Positions 33,115 through 44,149 of a stretch of DNA of 64,000 nucleotides are shown one piece after another. The notes under the pieces are model-generated. The model had not been told where the DNA came from. It saw only the letters and a list, made by a program, of their open reading frames with translations, and searched no databases. Source of the DNA: Ancistrus triradiatus. Lineage: Eukaryota; Chordata; Actinopteri; Siluriformes; Loricariidae. The stretch is taken from the NCBI GenBank assembly GCA_025084515.1, contig JAJAGP010000940.1, positions 124,001 through 188,000 of the forward strand, read 5' to 3'. Position 1 is the first letter of the stretch. Each line of letters starts with the position of its first letter. The position numbers were made by a program, and so were the translations under genes.

Positions 33115-33490
33115 CATCAAGTCAAGTCAAGTCAGATTTATTTATATAGCGCTTTTTACAATGGAGCATTGTCTCAAAGCAACTTTACAAGTTTAGATTA
33201 TCTCCTAATAACTACGTCCAATCCTAAATTGAGCAAGCCTAGGGCAACAGTGGCAAGGAAAAACTCCCTAGTTCTAGGAAGAAACCTTGGGAGGACCAAG
33301 ACTCAAAAAGGGACCCAACCTCCTTGGGCAGCGTAGATGATAAATCTAAGAGCGAACTAAAGTCATGGAGTCAAAGTTTGAATAGAATGTGAAGTATGCA
33401 CATCGACATTAAGTGGCCCAGGTATGATGATAAATCTAAGAGCGAGACTACAGTCATGGAGTCAAAGTTCGAACATGGATACAATAATTG
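33115..33490 (+). mobile_element. S3 SINE-like repeat copy
   Basis: It starts CAAGTCAAGTCAGATTTATT then TATATAGCGCTTTTTACAAT. It continues TAGGGCAACAGTGGCAAGG, GAAACCTTGGGAGGACCAAG, GGGACCCAACCTCCTTGG, and the ATAAATCTAAGAGCGA tail word occurs twice (33341, 33431). This is a very common fish repeat. Other copies here: 19.6, 49.7, 57.9, 58.5 and 63.3 kb. Confidence 0.75.
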
Positions 33491-33689
33491 AAAGAGTGCT
33501 TGTACGAGATGGAACTTATTTTAAACTTCATATAAAACTGCAACATCCTATTGAACAAAACAACATAAAGCAGTCAGAGCAGTAGATCGAACATCCTGGA
33601 CTTTTAATGTATTCAACCAGAAATGTAAAGGAATTATACAGCATCAGCAGCTTCATTGGTTCTGTCAGCTCCCTTCTTTTTCATTTTTT
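33491..33689. other. Intronic spacer
   Basis: Unassigned. Confidence 0.4.
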
Positions 33690-34035
33690 TCACAACTCTC
33701 GCAAAGACATTGTTTGCTGAATGTAAACTTTCTTTTTTATAGTCTGTGTAATAAACAGTTATTGGGAATTTATGTTCCTCGACTGTTATTACTGAAGGGC
33801 ATGGGCTGATGTTGTTCTCACAGCGGGACGCCCGATAGAAGGGACTTATTTTACCTCATTTTATCTTAAAATCTTACAACATGGTGATAATGGAACTGTG
33901 GTACAATCGCAATAATACATCCAAGGTTTGTGCTATAACATGAAATATTGGCACTGGTGTACTGACCTCTGATCTATGACCACAGCATACCAGTGCCAAT
34001 ATCTCACCTTACAGCACTCCCTCTTGTGTATTACC
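33690..34035 (+). repeat. P repeat copy 3, internally deleted
   Basis: It matches the P repeat at GCAAAGACATTGTTTGCTG, then jumps to AATGTAAACTTTC. About 308 bp present in copy 1 (between TGCTG at 6683 and TGCTG at 6991) are missing. The terminal palindrome arms are 33945-33958 and 33989-34002, with T:A at the position that is G:C in copy 1 and A:T in copy 2. Confidence 0.75.
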
Positions 34036-34899
34036 CAATACCTCTGCACTCCCTACTGCAGAACCACTGGTCTAAGATTAGGGAAGCCCACCTCACAGTC
34101 ACATTTCAAAATCTAGTGAATAGCCCTTTCAGAAGAACAATGGCAATGACGTTCTGAATGACAGAAGGTCAAAAAGACACATTTTTAAATGAAAGATCTT
34201 TCAAAGTGAACGGTTCTTTAATTTCTATGGCACATTTGCAGTAAGAGCTCGGACAGCTGGGTGCCAGAGGAATTTGGAATTTTACATCTACGTGTCCCCC
34301 AGCTCTCGCACAATATGGAAAAAGGTGTATCTTAACGTTAAAGACGCAATAGCGTCCATGGCTGTGACAGCTCACGGTGTTTCATAAGGATTATTAATAA
34401 GCTTTTCATTTTACATTGTTTATGAGGAGCTCAGCTGCCCATTAGGTCCTAATGGTTTTTACTAGCACCGTGTGAAGACTGAGATTCTCTCCTATGGCCT
34501 ACTCCGAATATGGCTGAGTTCGAGTAAGTGCTGTTCAGCACTTCACTTTCACTACGACAGCGACCTTATTCGTAAGGTACAATAGGTCCGTTTATACTAT
34601 GCCACCTCTTAGAGGATTTTTTTTTTTTTTTTTTTTGTGTAAATACGTTGTTAATTATTAATTGTGATGATCCAGGCTTTGGCTAAAGCAAGTGTTGTTC
34701 ACCGGCTTGTACCACAGGGGCAATCAACCATCCATTCGACCAGCCGTGCCCTCATCCATCTACCTGACTGACTGCATGTGCATTTATCTATAGGTTTGTC
34801 CTGAAAAGATCACACTAAGAGCACAAGATGCAAAAAACTATGTATATGAATGTAATGATGATATATGTAAGTGATTGCAGTATTAGAGCGAAAGGATAC
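34036..34899. other. Intronic sequence, no element recognised
   Basis: T18 at about 34619-34636. Nothing coding recognised. Confidence 0.4.
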
Positions 34900-35770
34900 G
34901 TTCAATGGAGAAAACTGTACAGTTGAAAGGAGGTAGGATCTGGTACCCTGTTAGGACGCCTGTAGCCTGGATACAAGATGAGATATGCTTCGGCATGGGG
35001 GCATACAGGTTCCTTATGGTATCCTGTGGCACATTTGCCCACAGATGTTGCAGCTGGGCCTGTAGATCCTGCACACTCGTAGTTTGCCGAAGCTGGTCTC
35101 ATAAATGCTCGATTGGCGATAAATCTGGCAACCGGACAGTCCAAGGAAGTGCTGCAATCTGGCAGAGACATTCATGGAAAACCCATGCTGTGTGTGAAAA
35201 TGACAGTTGGAAGCACTGCCATCAGAGGCAACACATGTGGCTGCAGAATGTCCTGCACATATCACTGAGTTGTTAGTGTCCCTCGTATCACTACAAGAGG
35301 TGACCAACTGTCATATTTGGTGGCTCCCCAGATCATCACACTAGCAATTGGGGCAGTGTGTCACTCCACGGTAAAGGCATTGAAGGACTCACCATGGAGA
35401 CTCCATAATTTAACATGTTCAATGAGGAAAACTGTACAGTTGAAAGGAGGGAGGATCTGGTACCCTGTTAGGATGCCTCTAGCCTGGATACAAGATGAGA
35501 TGCGTTTATTCATGTGGGCATACAGGTTCCTTATGGTATCCTGTGGCACATTTTTTTCCCACAGATGTTGAAATGGGCCTGTAGTCCTGCACACTCGTAG
35601 TTTGCCGAAGCATCGCCGTCCCAGCTGGTCTCATACCAAGGGGTGACCAACTGTCATATTTGGTGGCTCCACAGATCATCACACTAGGAGTTGGGGCAGT
35701 GTGTCACTCCACAGTAAAGGCAGGATTGAAGCGCTCACCATGAAGACTCCATAATTTAACCCGATCATCA
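34900..35770 (-). mobile_element. Tc3-like transposase fragment, tandemly duplicated
   Basis: On the minus strand the first copy reads QDLQAQLQHLWANVPQDTIR then NLYAPMPKHISSCIQATG near 35080-34960. This resembles the C-terminus of Tc3-like transposases (IPQDTIRNL...CI.A.GG..GY). The upstream CPVARFIANRAFMRP is what remains of the SPDLSPIEH region. A second copy of the block from GTTCAATG starts at 35417, 517 bp downstream of the same word at 34900. In the second copy about 230 bp inside is deleted. The ends of the parent transposon are not seen. All copies are broken. Confidence 0.6.
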
Positions 35771-36300
35771 TTGGAACCTGGGTTCGTTGTTAAAGACAAA
35801 ACAGTCCCAGCCCATAGCAGTCCAGGTTTCTTCTGAGTGAGGAAAAGCTGTGGTTGTGTTTATCACTTTCAGTACATTATTCGATATTTTACATATTCAA
35901 CACTTTATTATAAAATAAGCCTTGTGTTAATGACTTTGCCCCTCTATACTTTAATGTGGGTGTTTTAAGCATGTTTAAGGTAGGCTATGCTATGATATAT
36001 GCAGTATATAAAACCCTTCGGTTTACAATACATTCAACTTTTGTTTGAATTTTGTATCCCCATAGTCAAAACTGTGTCAAAAATGAATGACTGGTGAATA
36101 AATGGCACTGCTAAGTGAGCAGAACATGAAACGTACTCGAAAGGAACCCCCACACTCCCATCATTGAGATTAGACCTGGGTGGGACCTGCAGACTACCGT
36201 TTCTCCCTGTAGTTCTCACTTCCAAGGCACAATGGCTCATCCAGACGCTCGTTGTCTCGACAGCCAGAAATAACACTGAGATCCCTATCAGATGTGATTA
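35771..36300. other. Intronic sequence containing a G element scrap
   Basis: 35865-36035 (CACTTTATTATAAAATAAGC then CTTGTGTTAATGACTTTG, GTGTTTTAAGC) matches the interior of the G element at 32100-32280. The rest is unassigned. Confidence 0.55.
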
Positions 36301-36488
36301 GAAGCACGTCCAATTAAATTACAGCGTAACCTAGAGAGCTTATTTCACAGTCCAGTGAGCAGCTAAAACACCGTCAGCGTGACTGACACCTGGCACATGT
36401 GGGGCCTATTATTACAGCCCGTCCAACGCCCACTCACTCACAGATCTACATCTATTGTTTCTCGGTTGCGTTTGAGGACTGATTACGG
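36301..36488 (+). other. Unique intronic sequence upstream of exon 2
   Basis: No repeat is recognised in the 190 bp before the ACTG run. Its composition is balanced, and intronic splicing signals could lie here. No specific element is claimed. Confidence 0.3.
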
Positions 36489-36508
36489 ACTGACTGACTG
36501 ACTGACTG
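36489..36508 (+). repeat. (ACTG)5 tract upstream of exon 2
   Basis: Five ACTG units produce four overlapping CTGAC pentamers, each a match to the vertebrate branch-point consensus yUnAy. Their adenines lie 53-65 nt before the exon. A single CTCAC with its adenine 29 nt before the exon (36526-36530) sits at the more usual distance. Confidence 0.85.
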
Positions 36509-36557
36509 AAGGAGTGACGGAGTGACTCACCCTCGCATCTCTCTATTTCTGTTTCAG

Positions 36558-36676
36558 AAATCGACAAGATTCAGAAGGACGAAGAGAAGGAGGACGAGAA
36601 GTTCATCGACGTGGTGATAAACAAGAACATGAAACTGGGTCAGAAAGTGCTGATTCCTGTCAAACAGTTCCCCAAA
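36558..36676 (+). CDS. khdrbs3: khdrbs3 internal coding exon (QUA1 end / KH start)
   Basis: KHDRBS3 (T-STAR/SLM-2) is a nuclear STAR-family RNA-binding protein that binds A/U-rich UAAA-type motifs and regulates alternative splicing, notably of neurexins. This exon follows a pyrimidine-rich acceptor ending TTTCAG and is closed by the donor GTGAGT. It is 119 nt: two bases complete a Glu codon begun in the previous exon, then 39 codons read IDKIQKDEEKEDEKFIDVV and continue through NKNMKLGQKVLIPVKQFPK. The acidic/lysine stretch is the end of the QUA1 dimerisation region and the second half starts the KH domain. NKNMKLGQK matches KHDRBS3 as I know it, rather than the KHDRBS2 paralogue. The exon ends in phase 0, matching the next exon at 59013. 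No upstream coding exon was found in the window. A (CA)20 tract starts 37 nt after the donor. Confidence 0.95.
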
Positions 36677-36708
36677 GTGAGTGCTGATGAGCCCCGATTT
36701 AATCATTT

Positions 36709-36712
<4 letters not shown>

Positions 36713-36752
<40 letters not shown>
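36713..36752 (+). repeat. (CA)20 microsatellite beside the exon 2 donor
   Basis: An uninterrupted CA dinucleotide run of 20 units begins 37 nt downstream of the last base of the exon at 36558-36676. CA-rich RNA close to a 5' splice site is a known binding site for hnRNP L. A role here is inference. Confidence 0.95.
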
Positions 36753-36754
<2 letters not shown>

Positions 36755-37342
36755 TCTGAGAATTTTCATACATCTACATGTAAAAGTATCATAAAAGTAC
36801 CTAGAAGCAGCTAGAACTCGTCTGATCTCTCTGTAAATCTAAGAGGCACGGGACGGAGGGTGTTGCCGGCCTTACAGCCCCCAGGTGTGCTGGTATGGCA
36901 AGTAACAATTTAAAGAATAAAACATAAGTCAAATCATAACAGCTGGTTAAAATGACATAAAACAGAGGACTAAAGCTGCAGCAGTTATACATGTTTATTT
37001 ATTAATTGGATTAATTGTGAACAATGAAATGTGTAATTTTGTTGTAATTATTCTAAGATAATGTTTATACACTTTAAAGAATTAATGAGGCTACAACTAA
37101 GCTTATATAGAACTTAACTATATAATTAAATATTTAACCATTTATAAAAAATTAACAATTTATTTGTTGATAATGACAATTTTCAGTTTTTTCAGAAAAA
37201 AAGATGGATTTGCATACGCTAATCAACAGCTACTATAAGACGCACTTTAAAAAATATAAATAATATGAACACGTCATTGTTTTGCCTTAACAGCGTAAAT
37301 GGTAATAATGCTGACTAAACATACTCTGTGATCAGGAGGAGT
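36753..37342. other. Intronic sequence, no element recognised
   Basis: AT-rich. Nothing recognised. Confidence 0.4.
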
Positions 37343-37951
37343 ACCGTATTTTTCGGACCATAAGGTGCACTTAAAATCCTTTAACTTTCTCAAAAATCGA
37401 CAGTGCGCCTTAAAATGTGGTGCGTCTAATGTATGAATTAATTCTGGTTATGCTTTCTGACCTAGAACCGATTGTAGATGGTACACGGCGCTCATTAAAT
37501 TGTCCAAAATGTTTTAGCACGGTCTTGGTAATTACGAATCATCACGGCCCAGCAAACAGTAGTAGTGCGCAACAATCGCGGAGTAATACGGTATGTGCTT
37601 CAGCAGTTGGGTACGAATGCATTCATTCATGTTATTCATTTTCGAAGCGGGATTTCAGATTTCAAACTCAGCGCTATCAGTCGCGCAGTAAACAATGGAC
37701 ATTTACGGCAGCTGACGAGAGATTTCAACATTAAACGAATAAATGGTAAGGAAAGTGGAGAGGGGAGGAAGAAGAAGACGCCATGCGCAAAGTAAAGACC
37801 AAACTGAGGCTTCGACGGAACTTAAGAGTTTTTGTTTCATTTCAGGCCGCCTTATAAACCTGGTGCGCTTTATGTATGAAAATAGACCCGTTAGAGGCCG
37901 ATCGTTTAGATATTGTGTTAAAATGGTGGCTTTATGGTCCGAAACATGTAG
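37343..37951 (+). mobile_element. pogo-like DNA transposon remnant
   Basis: The left end CCGTATTTTTCGGACCATAA then GGTGCACTTAAAATCC pairs with the right end GGTGGCTTTATGGTCCG. The inner sub-terminal CTCAAAAATCGACAGTGCGC and GGTGCGCTTTATGTATG are typical of pogo-type elements. The + strand between encodes pieces of an N-terminal HTH: FKLSAISRAVNNGHLRQLTR, then after a break an MVRK..RG region. This suits a CENP-B-like DNA-binding domain. No DDE domain remains in its 0.6 kb. Confidence 0.65.
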
Positions 37952-39776
37952 TATGTTATTAAATTATTCCCATTTGCCCCAGATATCAAAATATTACTGT
38001 TCTCTCATGCGGGATTTGTACGCGTCTTTTTTTCATGGTTGCGACATAAATAAGTGTTACCCTCAAATGATGTGCTACAGAAATCATATGCTGTTGCTGT
38101 AATGACGGTCATGTTGCGAACTATAATGTATTTTTCAAAAATATGCAAAAGCTCTACTGACATGAACAAAAACAATACATTCAGTTTTAGGTTACAATAA
38201 AAACACACATTGTGATTTCTTAATGAATTGCTCACTGTTTGTCATTTTATTGTACAAGTTTTGAAATCTGGGTTGACAAAGCCGAAGTATCAAAGTATTG
38301 ATGTTTAAACCATTAACAATATTGAAATCCTAATGATTTTGGTGCATAGATTTTTAAATGATATTTGAATTGATATTTAATTATATTTTAACTGATGTTT
38401 AAATATTTATAACATCAGTTTATAACCTGGGGTGTAAAAGTATAAAACTATTTGTGAAGAAATCATAGTAACTGAACAGTGGACTGACCGATAATGGACA
38501 CTCTTGCTCCTGTCTAAAGCATTGGCATAGCGCTTTTACATTTTTTATATTTAGTTGGCAACTTCCTCTTCAAACATGTTTCCGTGTACCAGCTCTGACC
38601 AGAAATCCACATTTGTACCATCTCATCACATTCAGTGTGTAGACGTTTTCATATATCAAAAAATGAATGCAGTATTTTTCTGAACTAAGACATTTTTCAG
38701 GAATCCAAGCTAGGAGATCCCCAGACTTCCTTATACTTAGTAAGTCTGGGTATTCAGTGGTCTTTTACAGGATATAAATAGATTTTGTGAAAGGTTTGCC
38801 ATGTCTGTAGCAGCAGACCGGTGTGGAGATTGGAGGTTGGCATATATTTACCCCGTGGTTCATCGAACTTAGCTTTAATCAAGAAAATAACTCTGTTTTC
38901 TTTTGTCACTACAGATTATCTAATTAATGTGTGCATAGGTTATTGAAATAATTCTAATGAGTATGCATTTATGCCAACATAAGGATATCTAGGTCCATGG
39001 CCCTGCATAGCCTCTAATTACTCACCTCTAATATATACTATGTACATAAGGATCTGCAGCTGATGTACCAGCACTAAGTTTGAGCTTCAGAAGAAGCATT
39101 CTAGGATCAGAATTTTAGGGGTTCCAAGCACCCATTGAGACTAGCCCTCTGCACCACCACCCTGCTTTTTTATTTTATTTATTTATTTATTTATTCATTT
39201 TAACAAAAAACTCTAATAAGGTCAATCACAAACATTATTCCTGCATGATCTATTCTGTAGCGTTTGATTAACTCACTGTCATTCAGACTTACTTGACGTT
39301 TTTACTGCCTCATCGTCTTTCAAGATGTTTCTCCTCTGCTTAAGAGAACTACTAAACCTCATAAAAGTCCTCCTCCCTAAGCCTAACACTTTTCACCTTA
39401 GGAGCTCTTTTGGGGATTAAGATGCTTTATGAATAACTTTATTTTGACTATGATATACTCGTAACTTTAAGAGGAAAACGCCCACAATTCTAAGATTTTT
39501 CTTAGAATTTCATCACTAGGAGCTACCCTTAGCACTAAGGATGTTTATGAATATGACCTCTGATTTTTTGGGTCGGGGAAACACCGTGACTAGGAGAGAG
39601 AAAGTGGATCATACCATTTGTGAGGCAATGGGGGTACAGCGTCAGTGAACAGTGTGGTGTATCTATAGACCGATATCAGAAAATGCTGTCAGCTTAAAAC
39701 TGTAGGTAGGAGATGTCTCTAGATCTATATTCTTATCAGATTCAACACGTAGGAAATTTCAATAAGTCGGATACTA
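37952..39776. other. Intronic sequence, no element recognised
   Basis: A TTTA run lies at 39166-39195. No exon or named repeat is seen in these 1.8 kb. Confidence 0.4.
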
Positions 39777-39972
39777 CATTTACATTTACAGCATTTAGCA
39801 GACGCCCTTATCCAGAGCGACTTACAATTGGTACAGTCTTACAATCCAAGCAATTGTGGGTTAAGGGTCTTGCTCAAGGACCCAACAGTGGCAGCTTGGC
39901 AGAGGTGGGATTTGAACCCTGGACCTTCTGGTCCAGAGTCCAGTACCTTAACCGCTAGGCTACCACAGTCCC
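39777..39972 (-). mobile_element. S2 tRNA-derived SINE
   Basis: TTTACATTTACAGCATTTAG, GCAGACGCCCTTATCCAGAG, CTTGCTCAAGGACCCAACAG, GGATTTGAACCCTGGACC and CCTTAACCGCTAGGCTACCA. Read on the minus strand, the last two are a tRNA-like head with A box (TAGCCTAGCGGTTAAGG) and B box (GGTTCAAATCC). This is the best preserved S2 copy. Confidence 0.85.
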
Positions 39973-41649
39973 GGATACTAATGTTAATTAATGTCTTAAT
40001 GTCCACTACAGAGTTATGACTAGCTACTTTCAGCTATCTTTGGCAAAATTGATTGGTATGCACATTTATAAAAGCACATATAATAATGGTGCTTCATAAT
40101 TAGGATAAACTGGTTAAAAATCATACCACACACTGTAATCAGGCTAAGGTAGTACAACTTTATGAGTGTTCCAGTGAATGAAACTTGATTTGACAGTGAT
40201 GTGCACTTGCACAGTAAACCTCAGATGGACCATTTGGTGGATAACATAAATCGAACAGAGGCAGCAATCAGCCTTAATTATGATCAGCTGTTTGGAAATG
40301 TATTTAAATCTGACCCAAACCATGGCTCAATACCGTGGCATTTTCAATGCGTGGAGAATTGCCTCGGACGGTAATTGTTCGTCCCTCTGTGTGTGCTTGA
40401 GAGAAAGGAAATAGATGAAAAAAAGAAAAGAGCTTTTAAAAAGAAATGAATGAGTCTGAAATGGAGTAGAGAAGGAAGCAATTTATAAACAAAGGGTGAG
40501 TTATGATATGAAAACAAGTTTGAGAAGGATTTTAAAATAAGCATGCTGTAAAGAAAGAGGTTCTAACAAAAAGACAGACAAGTTTGAGAAGGCTGTGCAT
40601 TCTGAGGGGCAAGTTAGAAAAGGAAGCAAGCTGTGAATAAGGAAAGAGGTCTGAAATTTTGTGATAATACTACAGACTGAAGGCACAGAGAGAAAGAAGG
40701 CTGATTAGCACCAGAGGAAAGCTATATTGACTGATTACTGAGTATGAAAAAAAATAAAGTGCAAAGAAGTTTAAGAAAGAAAAAGAAACTGAGAAGGAAG
40801 TCATTATTTGAGGTTGGGAAACTATGTGTAGTCTCAACCTAAGTTTGTTAGTTTATCTAATATACAGTCTAACCTCATTATCTCACCTCTCACCAAACTC
40901 ATCTCGTGATGGCAGGATGGATTTCCCTCCATGCACTTTACTTCAAAAAGCGACGAACTTCAGCTCTCGCTCTTGCCATTCTTGAAATTTGACAAATGTC
41001 TTGCCAGCAATGAAATTCTACCCCGCTAAGCTGCCAAGTTTTCAGCCTACCAAATTTTCATTTTAGTCCTACTGACAGGGTCGCCTTCCCTGCTCTCTCT
41101 CAGATATGTATGTCACTGCCTTTGTCTTAACCTCATGAAGTCGTCAAACCCGCCTCTCGCCAAAAATAGCCGTCAAACAGAAGTGTGTGTATATATATAT
41201 AGATTACAGCGCAGCCTTTTCACACTAAAACAGTATCACTCCGCTGAAGCGTTGCCAAGTAATGACACGTTTCGCACAAACATGTGACGTACAAAAAATT
41301 CAATAACCCTAATAACTATCTAAATTCTATCATTTAAAGTTTATTCATTCTTTCTTCCTTTCATTTTCGCTCATTTGCACTTTATATTTGGACTTGGTGG
41401 TGTTACATAAACCATATGCCTTTTGTAGCATACTGTGTTAGAGCAGGGTAGAGAATTGTAACTGTTGCATAGCAACAACTCCTTTGTTGTAAAGCTATTT
41501 TGGCCGGAAGGTATTGTCAGTATTAAAGCATATTCGGTATGAAATTCAGGGCTTCTTTGATTTATTTTGTTTCTTTATTTTTTTTGTAAAAAAATTGTTG
41601 TTATCACAAATCGAACTTCCTCTTGTGTTCTGCTGCTTAAATACATAGT
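39973..41649. other. Intronic sequence, partly repeat-like
   Basis: 40380-40800 is purine-rich (GAGAAAGGAAAT type). 40855-41200 (CTAACCTCATTATCTCACC and following) looks like part of an old transposon end but I cannot assign it. A short (TA)n is at 41190. Confidence 0.35.
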
Positions 41650-41840
41650 AATACTTACCAGTTTATTAGAAACACCACGCTAGTAGCGAGTTGGAAACAC
41701 TTTTACCTTCAGAACTGCTTTAAATCTTAGTGACATAGATTCACCAAGCTGTTGGAAACATTTCTCAGACATTTTCTTTCACACTGACATGGTAGCATGA
41801 TGCTGCAGACTTGTCGGCTGCACACCAATGATGCTCATTT
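41650..41840 (+). repeat. L repeat, opposite end
   Basis: CAGTTTATTAGAAACACC, TTTACCTTCAGAACTGC and GACATGGTAGCATGATGCTG then GACTTGTCGGCTGCACACC are recognised from a common fish repeat that begins CACTTTATTAGG. The part is the opposite side of the family seen at 23050. Confidence 0.55.
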
Positions 41841-43519
41841 CAATATTCAAGAAACTTTCCGAAATATATGGAGATATTTATCCTATATATTTCTAAGGTG
41901 ATAGAATGATGGAATGCATAATTATTTCTGTGATTCCTAGAGCTAATGTTACTGCCAAAGGTAACTCCAAGGCCCAAGGTTTTTGACGCATATTTACCAC
42001 GCACACACAGACCGCAAACTAAATAAGCTAATGCTTCTGAGCTTTGATCATTATTCCCATTGATAAAGAATTCTGTTTATTGTTGTTCAACTGCAGAACA
42101 TTCTGACTTGTCCAGCTTTAATATTCTTTAGGCGATCGGACAATGAAACAGGAGACCTACTGAGTCAGAGAGACGATTCGAGTTGTGTAGAGAACTAAGT
42201 AATAACTTGTGGTCAACTGTCTCAAAGGCAGAGCTAAGATCTAAGTGGACTAAGATAGAGAAATGTGTTATTGATTTTACTTATTTTAAGATATTTTTTA
42301 ACTCGAAAATCAGATTTGATGGAATTATGTTGTCCTTTAAGCTGAAAATATAGCACTTTCTCAGTGATTTATCCCAGAAAAAGGAATGTTTGAGATAGTA
42401 TAATCATGAGAATATAAGGTTTAGTGTTCCTTTTTATGGAGTACTTTAAGACAGCTGTTTTTTAACAATATTGAGAATGTCATTTCAATGTAAGACAAAG
42501 ACCCTTTTAAGAAATTTGGTTTGTAAAGGTTAAGGAGGCATCTGAGTGATGAAACTGTTTGAGAAAATCCCAGAAAGGTGAATCAGTTCATCTGGGTTCA
42601 TAAGGTTCTGTGGGAGAGACGTTCCGTCACCTATTTCTTATTTGAGAAAGTGTTTCATGGTTAATTATTGAAAAACACTGACAAAGAACTGCTCATCTCA
42701 AGATTAGCTGGGAGATTGACTATTAATAACTGGTAATGATTTTTTATTCTTATTCCTATGGAAACAGTTTTTCTATTGAAAAGGTCTGTACGGTCATTGC
42801 ACATTATTCCAGAGCTGTAGAAATGCATGTTTTATCAGTCTGTCAAATGTCTTAAAAAGGAATTGAGTATTATCTTTATGCTTATCAGTTAAGCTTGAGA
42901 ATCAGGCTGTCCCAGCCAGCTTAGGTTTGTTATTGAGTAGTTTCAGGTCATTTCTGTAGATTTCATAATGGATCACGAGCTTAGGTTGCCTCCATTTCCT
43001 CTCTGCTTTTCTACAGTATCTTTTAAGCTGTATAATGGATGGAATTTTTTTTCCATGGTGTTTCAAAATGCCCAGATACCGTCTTAGTGTTTAATGGGGT
43101 GACTGTGTCAATGCAATCATTTTGTGCTGACATAAAGGGTTATGTTAGACTGTTGCAAGTGGAATCTGTAAAGGGAGGAAATGGTGAAGAGATATCTGAG
43201 AAAGCTGGTATAGAGACATAAGTGAAATAGCGCTTAGGGGTAACTTTCTCAATCATCTTACTATATTGGGAATATGTGTATGTGTGTATATATATATATA
43301 TGCACACACATTTGTGGGCATGGTATAGGTTGGTTTAGTTCTTAAAAGTGAATACTAAAGTCACTGACGAGTGATACAGAGTAAAAACCTTTTAAATCCT
43401 GTACCGTAATTGTAAAACACAGCTGGTGCCTGGGAGGGTGAGACACAACCAACAATAGTGCTGACTGTGTGCCTCTTAGATTCAACGCAAGATACTTTTA
43501 GATGCATTAACTTTGTTCT
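41841..43519. other. Intronic sequence, no element recognised
   Basis: (TA)n at 43287-43301. Otherwise ordinary intron text. Confidence 0.4.
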
Positions 43520-43965
43520 CGCAGCTATATGGGGCTCACAGTAATTTGGGTTCTCACAGAAGTCTCGAGTAATTTGGAACTTGCAGTAATATGGGCTCAC
43601 AGTAATATGGGGATCATATTAACATGAGGGTTGACAGTAATATAGGGCTCATGGCAATCTGATACTCGTAGTAATAAGAGGCTAGCAATAATATGGAGCT
43701 TGCAGTAATTTAGTGCTCACAGCACTCAGGTACTCACAGTAATCTGGGACCTCTTGCAGTAATATGGCATTTGCAGTAATCTGGTACTCGCAGCAACCTG
43801 GGGCTTACAGCCTTCTGGTACTAGGTCATTCAGGGGTTGAAGCTATCTGGGGCTTGCAGCAATATACCAGCAGCTCACAGATACCTGGGGCTCCAAGTAA
43901 TATTGCGCTCGCAGCAATATCGAGCTCGCAGTCGTGTGGCTCACAGCAATCGGGGAGTCACTTCA
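43520..43965 (+). repeat. Degenerate minisatellite, ~16-20-bp unit
   Basis: The unit GGGCTCACAGTAATAT recurs with heavy drift (CTTGCAGTAATATGG, CTCGCAGCAATATCG, CTCACAGCACTCAGG and others). There are about 22 units of variable length over 445 bp. It is much more diverged than the array at 18.1 kb. Confidence 0.8.
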
Positions 43966-44149
43966 TATGTGCAGTGGTTTCACAGGCTCTGCTTACAGAA
44001 TTACTTTACATTTTGATGTTCCATCAGTCACTATAATTATATTGTCAGCATGCTGCACACGATATGGGTGTTTTAAGTGCTTCACGACTATATTAGCCTA
44101 CAACGATGTAGCATGTTAAAGTAGCCTATTGGGGTCTTTCTGTAACTCG

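Larger units (their letters stand above)
1..36557 (+). other. khdrbs3: khdrbs3 upstream intron (3' part), very large
   Basis: Everything left of the exon at 36558 is read as the 3' portion of the intron that precedes it. The expected first coding exon, encoding the QUA1 start with a Tyr-Leu-Pro-Glu-Leu motif, was looked for by eye and not found, so this intron is at least 36.5 kb. It carries Tc1-A/B/C/D copies, Penelope-like fragments, SINEs, a 12-copy minisatellite and T-rich low-complexity DNA. No other host exon was recognised. If another gene's exon hides here, a translated search would show it. Confidence 0.75.

Noticed and set aside
1..36557. First coding exon of khdrbs3
   Set aside because: Looked for a Met-Glu-Glu start with Tyr-Leu-Pro-Glu-Leu coding and a donor after the first base of a codon. 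None found, so it is taken to lie upstream of the window.
37417..38102. Overlapping 76-119-codon + frames as a small intronic gene
   Set aside because: They fall in a pogo-like transposon remnant. The HTH-like text explains them.
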